Shown piece after piece: positions 17,935 to 27,537 of a DNA stretch of 64,000 bases. Source of the stretch: a bacterium (lineage in GTDB: Bacteria; Verrucomicrobiota; Kiritimatiellia; CAIKKV01; CAITUY01); assembly GCA_037143175.1 (NCBI GenBank), contig JBAWZF010000002.1, positions 1-64,000 on the forward strand, given 5' to 3'. The notes beneath the pieces are model-generated. The model was not told where the DNA came from and did not search any database. It was given only the letters and a program-made list of their open reading frames with translations. A program made the translations under genes and the position numbers. Numbering within the stretch: position 1 is the first letter of the stretch; each line of letters opens with the position of its first letter.

Positions 17935-18816
17935 TTATTTCTTCGCCCGAATCTCTTCATATGGTGTCGGATCCTCGTACATCTCGCGGATCAAATCCGG
18001 CCAGGGCGGCACCACATAACCTGTTGTTTCCCGGAAGTGGGAACCATTCAGGCTGCGATCGCAAGCGGACTGGTCATCAGGCTCAATGCTGATGTTCAAG
18101 GCATACCGCTCATTAATCAAATGCAGCAAATCATATTTTGTGATCGGAGCCGAACTCACGTGATAGAGTCCCGAGAGAAGCGGCTCATGCTCCATGATTT
18201 TCACAATAACACGTGACAACTCCAAAGTCGTTAATCCGCTGAAAACAGCGTGCCGATACCCTTTTACACACTGGCCAGCTTGCGATAACAACCACTCCAC
18301 CAACCCCTGTTGCCCCGAAAGCTCCCGCCCAATCATGGATGTCCGCAAGGTCAGACAATGACTCCCCATCACCTCGCCCAGCGCCTTGGTCCGGCCATAA
18401 AGGTCTTCTCCATCCGACGGCTCTTCCTCCTTGTAGCCGCCTTTCCTTCCTGAAAACACACAATCCGAACTAATGGTAATGATGCGAATGTCTCGTTTCT
18501 GACACGCTCTCGCCAATAAATGCGGAAATAAAGCATTCACCGTTATGCTGGTGATCGGATCTTTACCAGCTTCACGTTGTTTCACCACTCCGATGCAGTT
18601 CACCACCGCGTCGGGCTTGACCTGATCAAGGGCGGCTTCAACGGTCTCGAAACGTTCCGCGAAAACGGAGCCATGCATTCTTTCAGCCGGGAGGAACATA
18701 GACATATTCCCAGAGGGTTGATGGCAAAATGTGGCATGCACCTCCATTGATTTTCCGGCTACCTGGCACAACTTGTGCCCCAGCATTCCCGCACCACCCA
18801 TTACAAGCAGTCTCAT
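17935..18816 (-). CDS. RmlD-like SDR reductase
   Basis: This belongs to the dTDP-4-dehydrorhamnose reductase family by fold. GGAGMLGHKLCQ (7-18) is the cofactor loop, ITISSDCVFSGRKGG carries the catalytic serine region, and YGRTKALGE is the YxxxK motif. No complete rhamnose set (RmlABC) is visible in the window. Placed between a GT4 gene and the CapE-like gene, it more likely reduces the 4-keto intermediate of the UDP-FucNAc route, replacing CapF/FnlB. It starts within the stop of the upstream GT4 gene (four-base overlap). Confidence 0.8.
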   Translation of the reverse strand: MRLLVMGGAGMLGHKLCQVAGKSMEVHATFCHQPSGNMSMFLPAERMHGSVFAERFETVEAALDQVKPDAVVNCIGVVKQREAGKDPITSITVNALFPHLLARACQKRDIRIITISSDCVFSGRKGGYKEEEPSDGEDLYGRTKALGEVMGSHCLTLRTSMIGRELSGQQGLVEWLLSQAGQCVKGYRHAVFSGLTTLELSRVIVKIMEHEPLLSGLYHVSSAPITKYDLLHLINERYALNISIEPDDQSACDRSLNGSHFRETTGYVVPPWPDLIREMYEDPTPYEEIRAKK

Positions 18817-20057
18817 TTTTTTCGTCCTTCTCCTTGTTGCCGGTTAAGCAGTCTTTCGTAGGTTGCCAACACGTGCGGGCGGATCTTTGCCTCATCAAGG
18901 CGGTCTTTTGCAATCTGGCTATTGATTTCTGCCGCGCGGTTTACCAAGACATCTTCCCTTAAGGCACGCCGCAAGGCGAACTCTACGGCAGGAACATTAT
19001 CGCAGGGAACCATCAGGCCATTTCTTCCATCATCAATCCATTCCCCGATGGCACCGGAGTCAGATTGAATCGGGAAAGCACCCAGCATCATGGCCTCCAG
19101 CATACAGTTAGGCGTCCCATCAGTCACCGAAAGTGCCAACGCAATGCGTGCCCGCCCCATAAGGGTCAAGATTTCATCATGGGGTCGAGGTCCGTCGAGA
19201 ACACGAAGATTCAGACCGGTTAACCTCCGGACATGCCCTGCCACTTCTGCCACCCCGGAAGTCGCGCCATACACACAGATTTCATAGCCCGCAAGCACAT
19301 CAGCACAACGATGAATGGCTTCCAATGCATCCAAAGCCCGCCCTGCCCAATTTTCACGCCCCTTGACCATAATGAGTCGACGTTGCGCAGGCAACAGAGT
19401 CGACGCCAGTTTCTGCACCTCGGCCAGAGGGTAACCCCCAGGGCCAGGAAAGACCTCACCCGGCTCGCCATGATAACCAAACTTCCTGGCTAAAATAATA
19501 TCTCGCTGACAGTCGGCCAAATGAAAATCACAAGCCGCCAAGACTTCTTTTATTTTCGAGATCTGTTCGCCAAATTGGCCAAAATAATAAATGTCATTGC
19601 CCCAGGAAGAATAGATCCACGTCGGAAAACCATCTGGAACCATTTTACGAGCTTGCATCGTCAAGTAACCGGCATGCTGCATTTCGAGCGAATGAATAAT
19701 ATCCGGCTTTAACTTTCTAATAATTCGCGCCAGGCGTATTGCCCGATCGGATTGTTCCAGCCCCAGCCATTTTTGAATCCGGGATATTTTAAAGGCCCCT
19801 ATGGGAAGCGGCCAAAGTCCGGCCACCCGGACCGATGGCTGCAATCCGTTGGGACGCCATAGCCCTACATCATGCAAGGTGATGTCGCTAAAATCCGGAT
19901 GAATGTCGCCCGGTCCATCGCAAGGAAACAAATGGACATCCCAATGTGTCCCGGCCAACTGGTTCACCCAATGTGCCGTATGCACACTGTCAGCCATGGC
20001 CACAAACAGGATACGAGGTCGTCTCGCGCATTTTTGTCCAAGGCAACTCAATACCAC
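18813..20057 (-). CDS. Glycosyltransferase family 4
   Basis: A GT4 enzyme. ILFVAMADSVHTAHWVNQL (about 16-34) is the N-terminal strand and loop, IIHSLEMQHAGYL and WSSWGNDIYYFG are typical of this subgroup, and PNCMLEAMMLGAFPI replaces the canonical E-x7-E region. The predicted start is GTG at 20057, which overlaps the GT2 gene by ten bases; another rare start a few codons later is possible. Its place directly before the FucNAc genes suggests that it may be the FucNAc transferase (WbuB/CapL-like role), by context only. Confidence 0.85.
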   Translation of the reverse strand: MVLSCLGQKCARRPRILFVAMADSVHTAHWVNQLAGTHWDVHLFPCDGPGDIHPDFSDITLHDVGLWRPNGLQPSVRVAGLWPLPIGAFKISRIQKWLGLEQSDRAIRLARIIRKLKPDIIHSLEMQHAGYLTMQARKMVPDGFPTWIYSSWGNDIYYFGQFGEQISKIKEVLAACDFHLADCQRDIILARKFGYHGEPGEVFPGPGGYPLAEVQKLASTLLPAQRRLIMVKGRENWAGRALDALEAIHRCADVLAGYEICVYGATSGVAEVAGHVRRLTGLNLRVLDGPRPHDEILTLMGRARIALALSVTDGTPNCMLEAMMLGAFPIQSDSGAIGEWIDDGRNGLMVPCDNVPAVEFALRRALREDVLVNRAAEINSQIAKDRLDEAKIRPHVLATYERLLNRQQGEGRKK

Positions 20058-21037
20058 CTCATTAGCGAACGCACAATATCATGTGACAACCCGCATTGAA
20101 CAATAGTCCGCCATTCCTTCTTTTTTGGCATAATGGGAATCAGGTAACGAATATCCGCAGCTCTTTCTTTCCTCACGCAATCCGCACCCACTGGATGCTT
20201 CTTAATCAACGTCCTCGCCACTTCGAATAGTAAGGCGTAATCCTTCATGGCCATTCGATCAAGCACCCCGCAAGTTCTCAAAAATAACCTCTCCAAGCGC
20301 TCACGCAATCTTTCCTGCACCTCGAAACTACACGGCGTCTTCAAAAACAGTGAAAGTTGCCGACAGGAAATCATTTCGGCATTTTTTTTCTGATCGCCTC
20401 TCAGCTGCCCGCTAATTCCTGAAGCATGACGACGATAGACCACCAACGGGTCGGACAGGACCCTCGTTTCACATACGTTTGCCACCCGCGTCCAGAAATC
20501 AAAGTCAAGAGAACTCCGCAAAGTTTCATCGTGCCTGAGCCCATATTTATCCAACACCTCTTTTTTGAGCATGACAGAAGAACTGCACACAGGGTTTTGA
20601 AACAGAAAACGCCAGTGCAACTCGGCATCAGTGAGGGATGATTGATGCAACGAAACCACATCGCTCTCTTCCTCTATCTGATAGAACCCGGTCCCGAGTA
20701 ACCCCACCGAATGTCGCTCCAGATAATCCGCTTGGACAGCTAACCGCCCCGGCAACGAAATATCGTCGCAGTCCATCCTTCCAACGTATTTTCCTCTGGC
20801 ATTGTCTAGCCCACGATTCATGCAATAGGAAGCGCCCCGGTTTCGCTCATTCTGGAGCAGGTGAATCCTCTCGTCCACCCACCGCCTAACCACATCTTGA
20901 CTACCATCGCTAGAACCATCATCCACGACGACTAGCTCCCATTCCTTCAAGGTTTGCGTCGTGATGCTCCTGATCGCCTTATCAATAAAGGCAACTCCGT
21001 TTAGCACCGGCATTACAATGGAAACTATTGGTGTCAT
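20048..21037 (-). CDS. Glycosyltransferase family 2
   Basis: A GT-A enzyme with VSIVMPVLNGVAFI (5-18), ELVVVDDGSSDGS (34-46) and RMDCDDISLPGR (87-98), where DCDD binds the metal. FQNPVCSSSVMLKKEVL and DFDFWTRV (DFDLWLR in most relatives) are the usual acceptor-side motifs of this GT2 group. The C-terminal 90 residues are helical and without membrane segments. A fragment of a GT4 gene lies just upstream, so the neighbourhood has been rearranged. Confidence 0.9.
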   Translation of the reverse strand: MTPIVSIVMPVLNGVAFIDKAIRSITTQTLKEWELVVVDDGSSDGSQDVVRRWVDERIHLLQNERNRGASYCMNRGLDNARGKYVGRMDCDDISLPGRLAVQADYLERHSVGLLGTGFYQIEEESDVVSLHQSSLTDAELHWRFLFQNPVCSSSVMLKKEVLDKYGLRHDETLRSSLDFDFWTRVANVCETRVLSDPLVVYRRHASGISGQLRGDQKKNAEMISCRQLSLFLKTPCSFEVQERLRERLERLFLRTCGVLDRMAMKDYALLFEVARTLIKKHPVGADCVRKERAADIRYLIPIMPKKKEWRTIVQCGLSHDIVRSLMRWY

Positions 21038-21053
21038 CCTTCTTCCTGCCCTT

Positions 21054-21330
21054 TATTGTATAATCCCAATCACTTCAAGAAAGCGAATCCTCACGATCTC
21101 CCCTGAGAACTTCCTATGAACATGCTCGTGCCCAGCATTTTCCATCCTTAGTTGCATCTCGACGTCATAAGCAAGACGGATAATGCCGCCATCCTCACAA
21201 CTATCTCCTTTGTCACTCAAAAGCCCTGCAGCCCCATCCTTGACAGCCTCTGGATCCCCGCATATCTCGGAAAGACCGTCATCATTCCATACCCCGCGTT
21301 TCGACGTCGCGCCGCCTAAGTCGAGGATGA
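21054..21330 (-). pseudogene. Remnant of a GT4 glycosyltransferase C terminus
   Basis: Reading the minus strand in the frame that ends with TAA at 21054-21056 gives GLSEICGDPEAVKDGAAGLL, then IIRLAYDVEMQLRMENAG and HRKFSGEIVRIRFLEV. This has the layout of the end of a GT4 protein. The frame closes upstream inside the next gene and no start codon or N-terminal domain is present. It therefore looks like the tail of an older glycosyltransferase cut off when the AT-rich gene at 21316-22548 arrived. A chance frame is the alternative. Confidence 0.5.
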
Positions 21331-22548
21331 CGGTCTCCGATCAGCCACTTCAAATACGGAGAAATTTTCTTTAAGCAAATTGTCCATTTTACGAGACCAA
21401 ATCTTTGCAGTAAATAGTTGCTCAAACCGCAATTTGGCTTTTCTTCCCATTTCAATTCTTAACATCTTGTTGTCAATAAGTTGCAATAATCTGTCGATCA
21501 TTTGATCTTTATTTGCAACATCCACAAGAAAACCTGTTTCTCCATCCAAAACAGATTCAACAGTCCCTCCATTGTTGGTGGCGACCACAGGCAAGCCGTA
21601 ACACATTGCTCCAACAACAGAGATTCCATGCGCCTCTCTATTTGCTGGGTTAAAATATATATCTGAATTAGCATAAAGCTCAGGAACATCATTCCGATGA
21701 CCTATAAACTGCACTTTATTGTGATTTTTTACTCTTGCCTTCGCTTCACCAAGGGCATCACCTGAGCCCGCCCAAACAAATATGACGTTGTCCCTTAAAT
21801 CGGTAATTATATTACCTAATTCCGCGAATAATACTGGATTTCTCGCCTCATCAGCACGAGCCAGTGAGAGTATTCTGATCTTATCACTTGAGATTCTTGC
21901 CGTATCAGTCCCATCAAAATAATTATAAATCACTTCCGTATTTCTCACCAGGATTCCCCAATTTTCCGCCATTTTGTTTCTGCAAAAATCAGAAACCGCA
22001 ATGAACTTTAGGCTCTTAAACTTAAACAACAATCCACACTTTAAAATCAATCGATTGCCAGAATCAAGAGGATGCAAAGGCATAACGTGTTGAATATAAT
22101 AGATTTTGCCTGGAATATATAAACCCACAAACCATATAAAAGGATAGCCAACTGATATATACGTGAATTTCGGGTTGATTGTCCTGTAGATATTCAGAAG
22201 AAATATGATTTGCTTAAGGGCGTGCAAAATGAAGTAAATCCAAGACTTCAATGATTGCCCTTTACGCTGAAATATTTGATAAATTTCCCCCCTAGTGAAA
22301 ATGGTCATTTTAATACTATATTTATCAACAATTTTCAATACTGACTCATCAATTTCGTTCTCGCACACAAGCAGATGAATCGAAAGCCCACGTTGAGCTA
22401 AATATTCTGTTATGTACTTGAAATAGGTATGCGTTCCACCATTTTGAGGTGATTGAAATATCAAGAGTACTGTTTTGGAATCCCTTGTTATATGCGGCAC
22501 AAACCTCAGGCATATAAAACCGAAAATTAGTTTAATGGCATTGATCAT
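21316..22548 (-). CDS. Glycosyltransferase family 4, AT-rich
   Basis: A GT4 enzyme of 410 residues. SPQNGGTHTYFKYITEYL (about 33-50) is the N-terminal loop, IRILSLARADEARNP starts the donor domain, and EAHGISVVGAMCYGLP replaces the second glutamate of E-x7-E with glycine. Base and codon use is clearly more AT-rich than in the flanking genes (many AAA, ATA and AAT codons), suggesting separate acquisition. The last residues, VADRRPSSST, run into the GT4 remnant downstream. It overlaps the preceding GT4 stop by four bases. Confidence 0.85.
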   Translation of the reverse strand: MINAIKLIFGFICLRFVPHITRDSKTVLLIFQSPQNGGTHTYFKYITEYLAQRGLSIHLLVCENEIDESVLKIVDKYSIKMTIFTRGEIYQIFQRKGQSLKSWIYFILHALKQIIFLLNIYRTINPKFTYISVGYPFIWFVGLYIPGKIYYIQHVMPLHPLDSGNRLILKCGLLFKFKSLKFIAVSDFCRNKMAENWGILVRNTEVIYNYFDGTDTARISSDKIRILSLARADEARNPVLFAELGNIITDLRDNVIFVWAGSGDALGEAKARVKNHNKVQFIGHRNDVPELYANSDIYFNPANREAHGISVVGAMCYGLPVVATNNGGTVESVLDGETGFLVDVANKDQMIDRLLQLIDNKMLRIEMGRKAKLRFEQLFTAKIWSRKMDNLLKENFSVFEVADRRPSSST

Positions 22549-23690
22549 AATTCCAAAGGGGTTAATCCCATGATCTCTTGAAGGCTGTCCCGCTCACGCT
22601 CCCAAGTAAACAATTCCTTTGCCCGGCACCACCCTTCGCGTCCCATGCTCCGGCGCAATTCAGCATCGTTCGCGAGTTCAACCAAACACTTCGCCATCCC
22701 TACACTGTCGCCCTCCTCCACTAGCAAACCTGTGCCTTGGTCAACGACGGCATCCGGTATGCCAGCGTGGCGTGTCGAAATAATCGGAAGCCCGTGAGCC
22801 ATGGCCTCCATAATGGCCACCGGCAGTCCCTCTTCATCCCCTGTAACCTGATCGGTCATGCCGTGCTGAATATAGATATCTGATTTCATCATAAGGTCAC
22901 GGATCACCTCATGAGGTTGGCCGCCCATAAGATCAACCCTGTCTTCGAGTTTGAACGCTTGGACAAACTGCCTGGCGGAGGCCAGTTGTTCACCAGTGCC
23001 AACATAATTAAGATGCAGCGCAGGAATCACTTCAGCAGCACGCCGGAATGCATCGAGGCACAGCACTGGCGCCTTTTTCGGGACCATTCTTCCCACCGAA
23101 AGACAATATATAAACCCATCCACGCCTCGATGAGTTGGGGGAATGTCCGGCACCTCCACACCGCAGGGGACGACATGAATACGTTTTTCATCAAGGCCTA
23201 AGTCTATGAGACGGGATCTCTGAACGTGATTGACGACGATGATACCGTCGGCCATTTGATACTTGCGATAGGCCTCGCGCCAAGAGTCGCTTCGCAGAAG
23301 TTGCGACACATCATACCCATGGGCATGACCATAGAAGCGAATGCCTAGATCCCGGCATACTTCCAACCATGGAAGGGCGGTATTGAGATACTCCCCCATG
23401 GCGCCCGTCACCTGGTGTTGGCAGAGAAATTCCCGTATCGCCCGGATTTCAGGATTCTCATGTTTCCATCCCGCCTTCTCAAGACAGGCTCGAAACAAAA
23501 CGTTAGCGAACCTCGGCTCAGACAATTCGTCCAAGATCAGGGCAGGGCACTGGACGGACCACTGGGCACCAACCCGGCTACCGGCAATCACCACAGTCCG
23601 TCCCGGATATACACTGTCGATGTGGCGTTTGATAAACGTCTCGGAGCGTTCCCCTATCTTTGGGGTATAGATGGCTAAGGTGTCAGTCAT
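22545..23690 (-). CDS. Glycosyltransferase family 4
   Basis: A GT4 enzyme of 381 residues. IYTPKIGERSETFIKRHI (7-24) is the N-terminal signature of the WcaL/AmsK-like subgroup. FYGHAHGYDVSQLLR precedes the linker, LSVGRMVPKKAP opens the donor domain, and EGLPVAIMEAMAHGLPI is E-x7-E. HVVPCGVEVP is the usual interdomain turn. It lies about 95 bases after the WbsX-like gene and is coupled to the AT-rich GT4 gene. Confidence 0.9.
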   Translation of the reverse strand: MTDTLAIYTPKIGERSETFIKRHIDSVYPGRTVVIAGSRVGAQWSVQCPALILDELSEPRFANVLFRACLEKAGWKHENPEIRAIREFLCQHQVTGAMGEYLNTALPWLEVCRDLGIRFYGHAHGYDVSQLLRSDSWREAYRKYQMADGIIVVNHVQRSRLIDLGLDEKRIHVVPCGVEVPDIPPTHRGVDGFIYCLSVGRMVPKKAPVLCLDAFRRAAEVIPALHLNYVGTGEQLASARQFVQAFKLEDRVDLMGGQPHEVIRDLMMKSDIYIQHGMTDQVTGDEEGLPVAIMEAMAHGLPIISTRHAGIPDAVVDQGTGLLVEEGDSVGMAKCLVELANDAELRRSMGREGWCRAKELFTWERERDSLQEIMGLTPLEL

Positions 23691-23784
23691 GAGGAATCGA
23701 ATATCGACGGAGTGGGATGTTCAGGATATGCCGAAGAATGAGGCTATTCAATATATCCCTGAATCTATTCCGTTACAAAGAAGG

Positions 23785-24894
23785 TTAATCGTTTTGCTTA
23801 AGTTCGCGTTTCAACGCCTCCAGACAGCCTTTTCCAAACTGCGCGTCTGGTTCAACATAGTTTCCTTCAGCCCACTCATTCCAGGACTTAATGAACAGTA
23901 ATCGGTGCTCTAGTGGCCGCGAGGCAAGTTTTTGAACCTGCGTCCTGACTAGGGATGCGAACAACTCAGGCGTCGCCCCTATCAACACCTCGCCCCGAAC
24001 TCCACAGCGTGGCGTATTATCCCAATTCGGAACGGCACAAGGGAACATCTTATCCCCGAGTTCCCATGCGCCGTATTTTTTTACAAACGCTTCATAGGGA
24101 CAACACAACGGCATTTTCACCGGGGGTATTTTGCGGCGCAACACAATTCTTGCGATCAATCGTCTCGCACGATAATTCCATCGCAAACTGGGGATGGGTG
24201 TCCTGCACTCATGCATGGCATTCCCAATGCTCCGGAGGAAAACTCCATCGAGTTCTTCGAATGGACGACCGGAGGAATTCAAGTCGCCAGAGACAAAGTA
24301 GAAACCCTTGAACCCATGTTCATGGGCGAGTCCGTTCCAATAGTTTACGAACCCGGCAAGATCAGGTATCCATGCGGGGCGGTAGAGAATAAACAATTTC
24401 CGGCCATCCACTTCGACATAGCGCCGATCCCAAAAGGCGGGCAAAAGGGCCATGAAATGGTTTCGCCAATCATCGAGACCGGGATAAGTCTGCTCAAAGA
24501 TCACTTGGTCGTCTAATCCATGCCATCTTCCTGTCCAACTTTCATTGGCCCAAGCCAAGCAAAAGGGAAAGTCCGGCTGCCCCGATTGCACCACCTCGTT
24601 GAATACACGTTCAAGCGCCCGTTTACCGCTGCCAAACCAATAGTGCCAATAGCAAAATCCTTCAATACCAGCATCCCGAGCCAACTCCGCCTGCTGTTCA
24701 CGCACCTCAGGAACCCTCAGATCATAAAATCCAAGATCTGCCGGGAGATGAGGCTGATAATGCCCCTCAAACAACGGCTTCGCCTTGACCACATTAGACC
24801 ATTCCGTAAACCCTCTTCCCCACCACCGATCATTCTCAGGGATGGGATGAAACTGAGGGAGATAGAAAGCAATCGCTCTAACATGAGTGTTCAT
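23785..24894 (-). CDS. WbsX/GH99-like glycan protein
   Basis: AIAFYLPQFHPIPENDRWWG (8-27) followed by GFTEWSNV and HYQPHLPADLGFYDLR is the hallmark of the WbsX family, related in fold to GH99 endo-mannosidases. FCYWHYWFGSGKRALE and CLAWANESWTGRW continue the TIM-barrel strands, and FIKSWNEWAEGNYVEPD is the conserved end. The family occurs in O-antigen loci but its reaction is unproven. It may trim or remodel a glycan or act as a transferase. There is no signal peptide. It is coupled by a four-base overlap to the GT4 gene upstream. Confidence 0.88.
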   Translation of the reverse strand: MNTHVRAIAFYLPQFHPIPENDRWWGRGFTEWSNVVKAKPLFEGHYQPHLPADLGFYDLRVPEVREQQAELARDAGIEGFCYWHYWFGSGKRALERVFNEVVQSGQPDFPFCLAWANESWTGRWHGLDDQVIFEQTYPGLDDWRNHFMALLPAFWDRRYVEVDGRKLFILYRPAWIPDLAGFVNYWNGLAHEHGFKGFYFVSGDLNSSGRPFEELDGVFLRSIGNAMHECRTPIPSLRWNYRARRLIARIVLRRKIPPVKMPLCCPYEAFVKKYGAWELGDKMFPCAVPNWDNTPRCGVRGEVLIGATPELFASLVRTQVQKLASRPLEHRLLFIKSWNEWAEGNYVEPDAQFGKGCLEALKRELKQND

Positions 24895-26180
24895 AATGCT
24901 GGCACTTTCATCACAGATTCTGCGGAGTTATTTCTCTTCCCTTTGGAAACAACAGATTCGAGTTCACGCTCAAGCCTCGCAGCGGCGGCATCAACCGTCC
25001 ACTTCTGACCAACCCACGCTATTGATTGTCGGGCAAGTTTTTCCTGCAGGCCAGGCTCTGTTATCAGGCGACTTATGGCGGCAGCCCAATTAACAGGCTG
25101 GCGATTTTCAATGAGAAGACCATTAACACCATCCTGCACCGTCTCCCGGATTCCGCCCTCGGCAATGGCAATAACGGGAGTGCCGCAAGCATTAGCTTCA
25201 AGTGGCGCATAGCCAAATGGCTCAAGACATGACGGATATACTAAAGCCAGAGCCTGCTGCAATCGTATTCGCAAAAACTCCTCCGGCAGCCGGGTTTCGC
25301 ATACAAAATCCACCCCTAAATGACGAGCCAGCGCTTCACATTGTTGCTGATACTGGGAATTTGTATAATTACAGACCCATTTTAGAGCGGGCCTTCCTTT
25401 CATCGGCAATTGTCCAAGCGCCTCAATTGCCAAATGTACACATTTATTTATATCAAGCCCACCCAAACCAAGAAGGTAATTTGACCGGACACCAGTCGTT
25501 GGCGAAAATGAAGAGGTGTCGATTCCTAGATAGCAGACTCTGGCGTCAATACCGTAGGCACGCACAATCGTCTCGCGGGAGAAGAAGGAATTGCACAGGA
25601 TTGCATCCCATTCCATAGCAGCCTTCCGCTCTTCTCGCATAACCATACGATCGGTTTGTGTGTCCAGCAAGTTAATCGCAAACCAACGCCAGTAAGAGGG
25701 TGAACCATAACGCCTCACAGGATCGGGCAAGGCTTCCCATGGTAAGGCAGGACGGGCTTCATGGATACAACGATAGATTTCCTGCAAGTAGAGAACAGAT
25801 GGGATCTGCGTAAAACGAGCGAGTGGATGCATGTAAAACAATCTTGAGGGATGAGCTAAAATTACATCAAATTCACCTTGCTGTATTTCCTCCGCACATT
25901 GCCGTACATGATTTTCAAGTGCTCGCAGTGCATGCTGCACAGTTTTATATCGTTGCCACGCAAGTCTGAAGGCGTCATTTCGCAGAACACTGTGCCCCGC
26001 AGCCGATAAGGGGAGCCTATGAACCTTTGCCACTTGATCTATAGGCAACAGGATCCGCTCCGCACTTTCCGGGCACCAGATTTCGACCTGATGCCCGCCT
26101 CTAACAAGACCACGAACTTGATCAAACAGGGCCCTGAAGCCGCCCCCGCTTGGAAGGTTATGCCATACAGCTATCTTCAT
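24891..26180 (-). CDS. Glycosyltransferase family 4
   Basis: A GT4 enzyme of 429 residues. AVWHNLPSGGGFRALFDQV (4-22) has the glycine-rich loop, VCYLGIDTSSFSP leads into the donor domain, and EPFGYAPLEANACGTPVI carries E-x7-E. VNGLLIENRQPVNWAAAI follows as usual. It is the first gene of a coupled run (GT4, WbsX, GT4, GT4) after a gap of 148 AT-rich bases, where a promoter could lie, though I cannot name one with confidence. Confidence 0.9.
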   Translation of the reverse strand: MKIAVWHNLPSGGGFRALFDQVRGLVRGGHQVEIWCPESAERILLPIDQVAKVHRLPLSAAGHSVLRNDAFRLAWQRYKTVQHALRALENHVRQCAEEIQQGEFDVILAHPSRLFYMHPLARFTQIPSVLYLQEIYRCIHEARPALPWEALPDPVRRYGSPSYWRWFAINLLDTQTDRMVMREERKAAMEWDAILCNSFFSRETIVRAYGIDARVCYLGIDTSSFSPTTGVRSNYLLGLGGLDINKCVHLAIEALGQLPMKGRPALKWVCNYTNSQYQQQCEALARHLGVDFVCETRLPEEFLRIRLQQALALVYPSCLEPFGYAPLEANACGTPVIAIAEGGIRETVQDGVNGLLIENRQPVNWAAAISRLITEPGLQEKLARQSIAWVGQKWTVDAAAARLERELESVVSKGKRNNSAESVMKVPAL

Positions 26181-26328
26181 TTGAACTATCCTTGAGAATT
26201 CTCTGAGGAAGTAAAAGAATTAATAATTGCTATTTCTTTTGTTTCGTTTCCGCATAAACCCAATCAATTTATGGCTCTCATCTAACGCATGGTTATATTA
26301 TCAATTCATACCAAAGGCACAGCGTAAC

Positions 26329-27528
26329 TCACCTAATCTTCCGCCACATATTCCGCATTGTTAATAATTGATGAACAGGAAAGGCAGATGCCAGTCGTGC
26401 GTATGCAGCCTTCCATTTACCTGCTTCAGCCTCCAACCGATTATTATGCAAAGTCAATTTGCCAACTAGCTCCCGTAAATGTCGCCAACGCATATCCACT
26501 CTCCCCGATTCAAAGTTATGTTCCGTATCAATAAATAGGGATTTCCATCTGGAATCAAATGGATTGTCCGCTTTCATGAAAGCCTCATGCCGAGTTCGAA
26601 TTAGTTCACGCCAGACCAATCGTACTGGCGTGTAATCCGTAAGAACTCCCCATCCGTATCCCTTTCCCCCCCCGTCCCATCCTGCTAACCGGAGCCGATC
26701 CGCATACATCCGCTGCAGATTGTCCAATGTGACATTGTTTTCGAACTGATATTTTTCATGAACACTGAGTCGTTCCGGGGTTTTGGGATCGAACCCCGTA
26801 AAATGAAAGAACACCAACGGTACATCGTCAATATACAATGTGCCTAAAGGGTCTCGCACCAGCATTCGCCCCCCTACGTTCCAGACAGCGACGTTGTATC
26901 CAGGATGACGCAATACAACGCTACCATCAAAGAAACACGGAACCATGGCAAGCCAATTCTGATCAACAAAACTGTGCGCCAACGTATCGACTATACAGTC
27001 ATGTTCCACCTTTTCAGCCCACCAGTTCAGGAAATTGCACCCCACCTCACTGTTGCGGATCCCAATGAAGCCAGCGTTAAATGGCCCCGCTATTAACAAC
27101 GCTTTCTCATTCAGAGTCACCGTCCAATTTCGCGCCAACGGGGCAAGACGGTGCGGACTGAGCAATATGTTACCCACCGTGAGTTCATCCCATGCTTCTT
27201 TCAATGGCCTTTCTACCCAGATGTCAGAATCCAAGTAAATCACACGCTTATAGGATTGAAGGACGTGACGAATGACAAACGGTTTAAGTGCGCAACACAG
27301 TTCAAAAGGGGAATACTGAAAACAAAACCGGGCCATATCTGGGATCTGCAAATCAGCAGGGCAACAACATGATAGCCCGTCCTCCTGCGGCAGAGAGTCG
27401 GGTGTCGCGTCCGCCACACACACATGCAACGGGACATCCGGTTCGGCCCGGCGAAGGCTCTCTGCCAACACCTTGACCCACGCCCAATGGCTTCTGGTGG
27501 CAACGGTGATATAGGCACGAGAAAGCAT
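26329..27528 (-). CDS. GT8-like glycosyltransferase
   Basis: A GT-A protein resembling the GT8/nucleotide-diphospho-sugar transferase group. AYITVATRSHWAWVKVLAES (5-24) is the N-terminal strand and helix. RVIYLDSDIWVERPL (95-109) holds the metal-binding D-x-D at 100-102. GPFNAGFIGIRNSE is the conserved acceptor-side loop. The C-terminal 60 residues are charged and helical. It lies 9 bases after the GT9 gene. Substrate unknown. Confidence 0.82.
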   Translation of the reverse strand: MLSRAYITVATRSHWAWVKVLAESLRRAEPDVPLHVCVADATPDSLPQEDGLSCCCPADLQIPDMARFCFQYSPFELCCALKPFVIRHVLQSYKRVIYLDSDIWVERPLKEAWDELTVGNILLSPHRLAPLARNWTVTLNEKALLIAGPFNAGFIGIRNSEVGCNFLNWWAEKVEHDCIVDTLAHSFVDQNWLAMVPCFFDGSVVLRHPGYNVAVWNVGGRMLVRDPLGTLYIDDVPLVFFHFTGFDPKTPERLSVHEKYQFENNVTLDNLQRMYADRLRLAGWDGGGKGYGWGVLTDYTPVRLVWRELIRTRHEAFMKADNPFDSRWKSLFIDTEHNFESGRVDMRWRHLRELVGKLTLHNNRLEAEAGKWKAAYARLASAFPVHQLLTMRNMWRKIR

Positions 27529-27537
27529 ATTTCAGAT

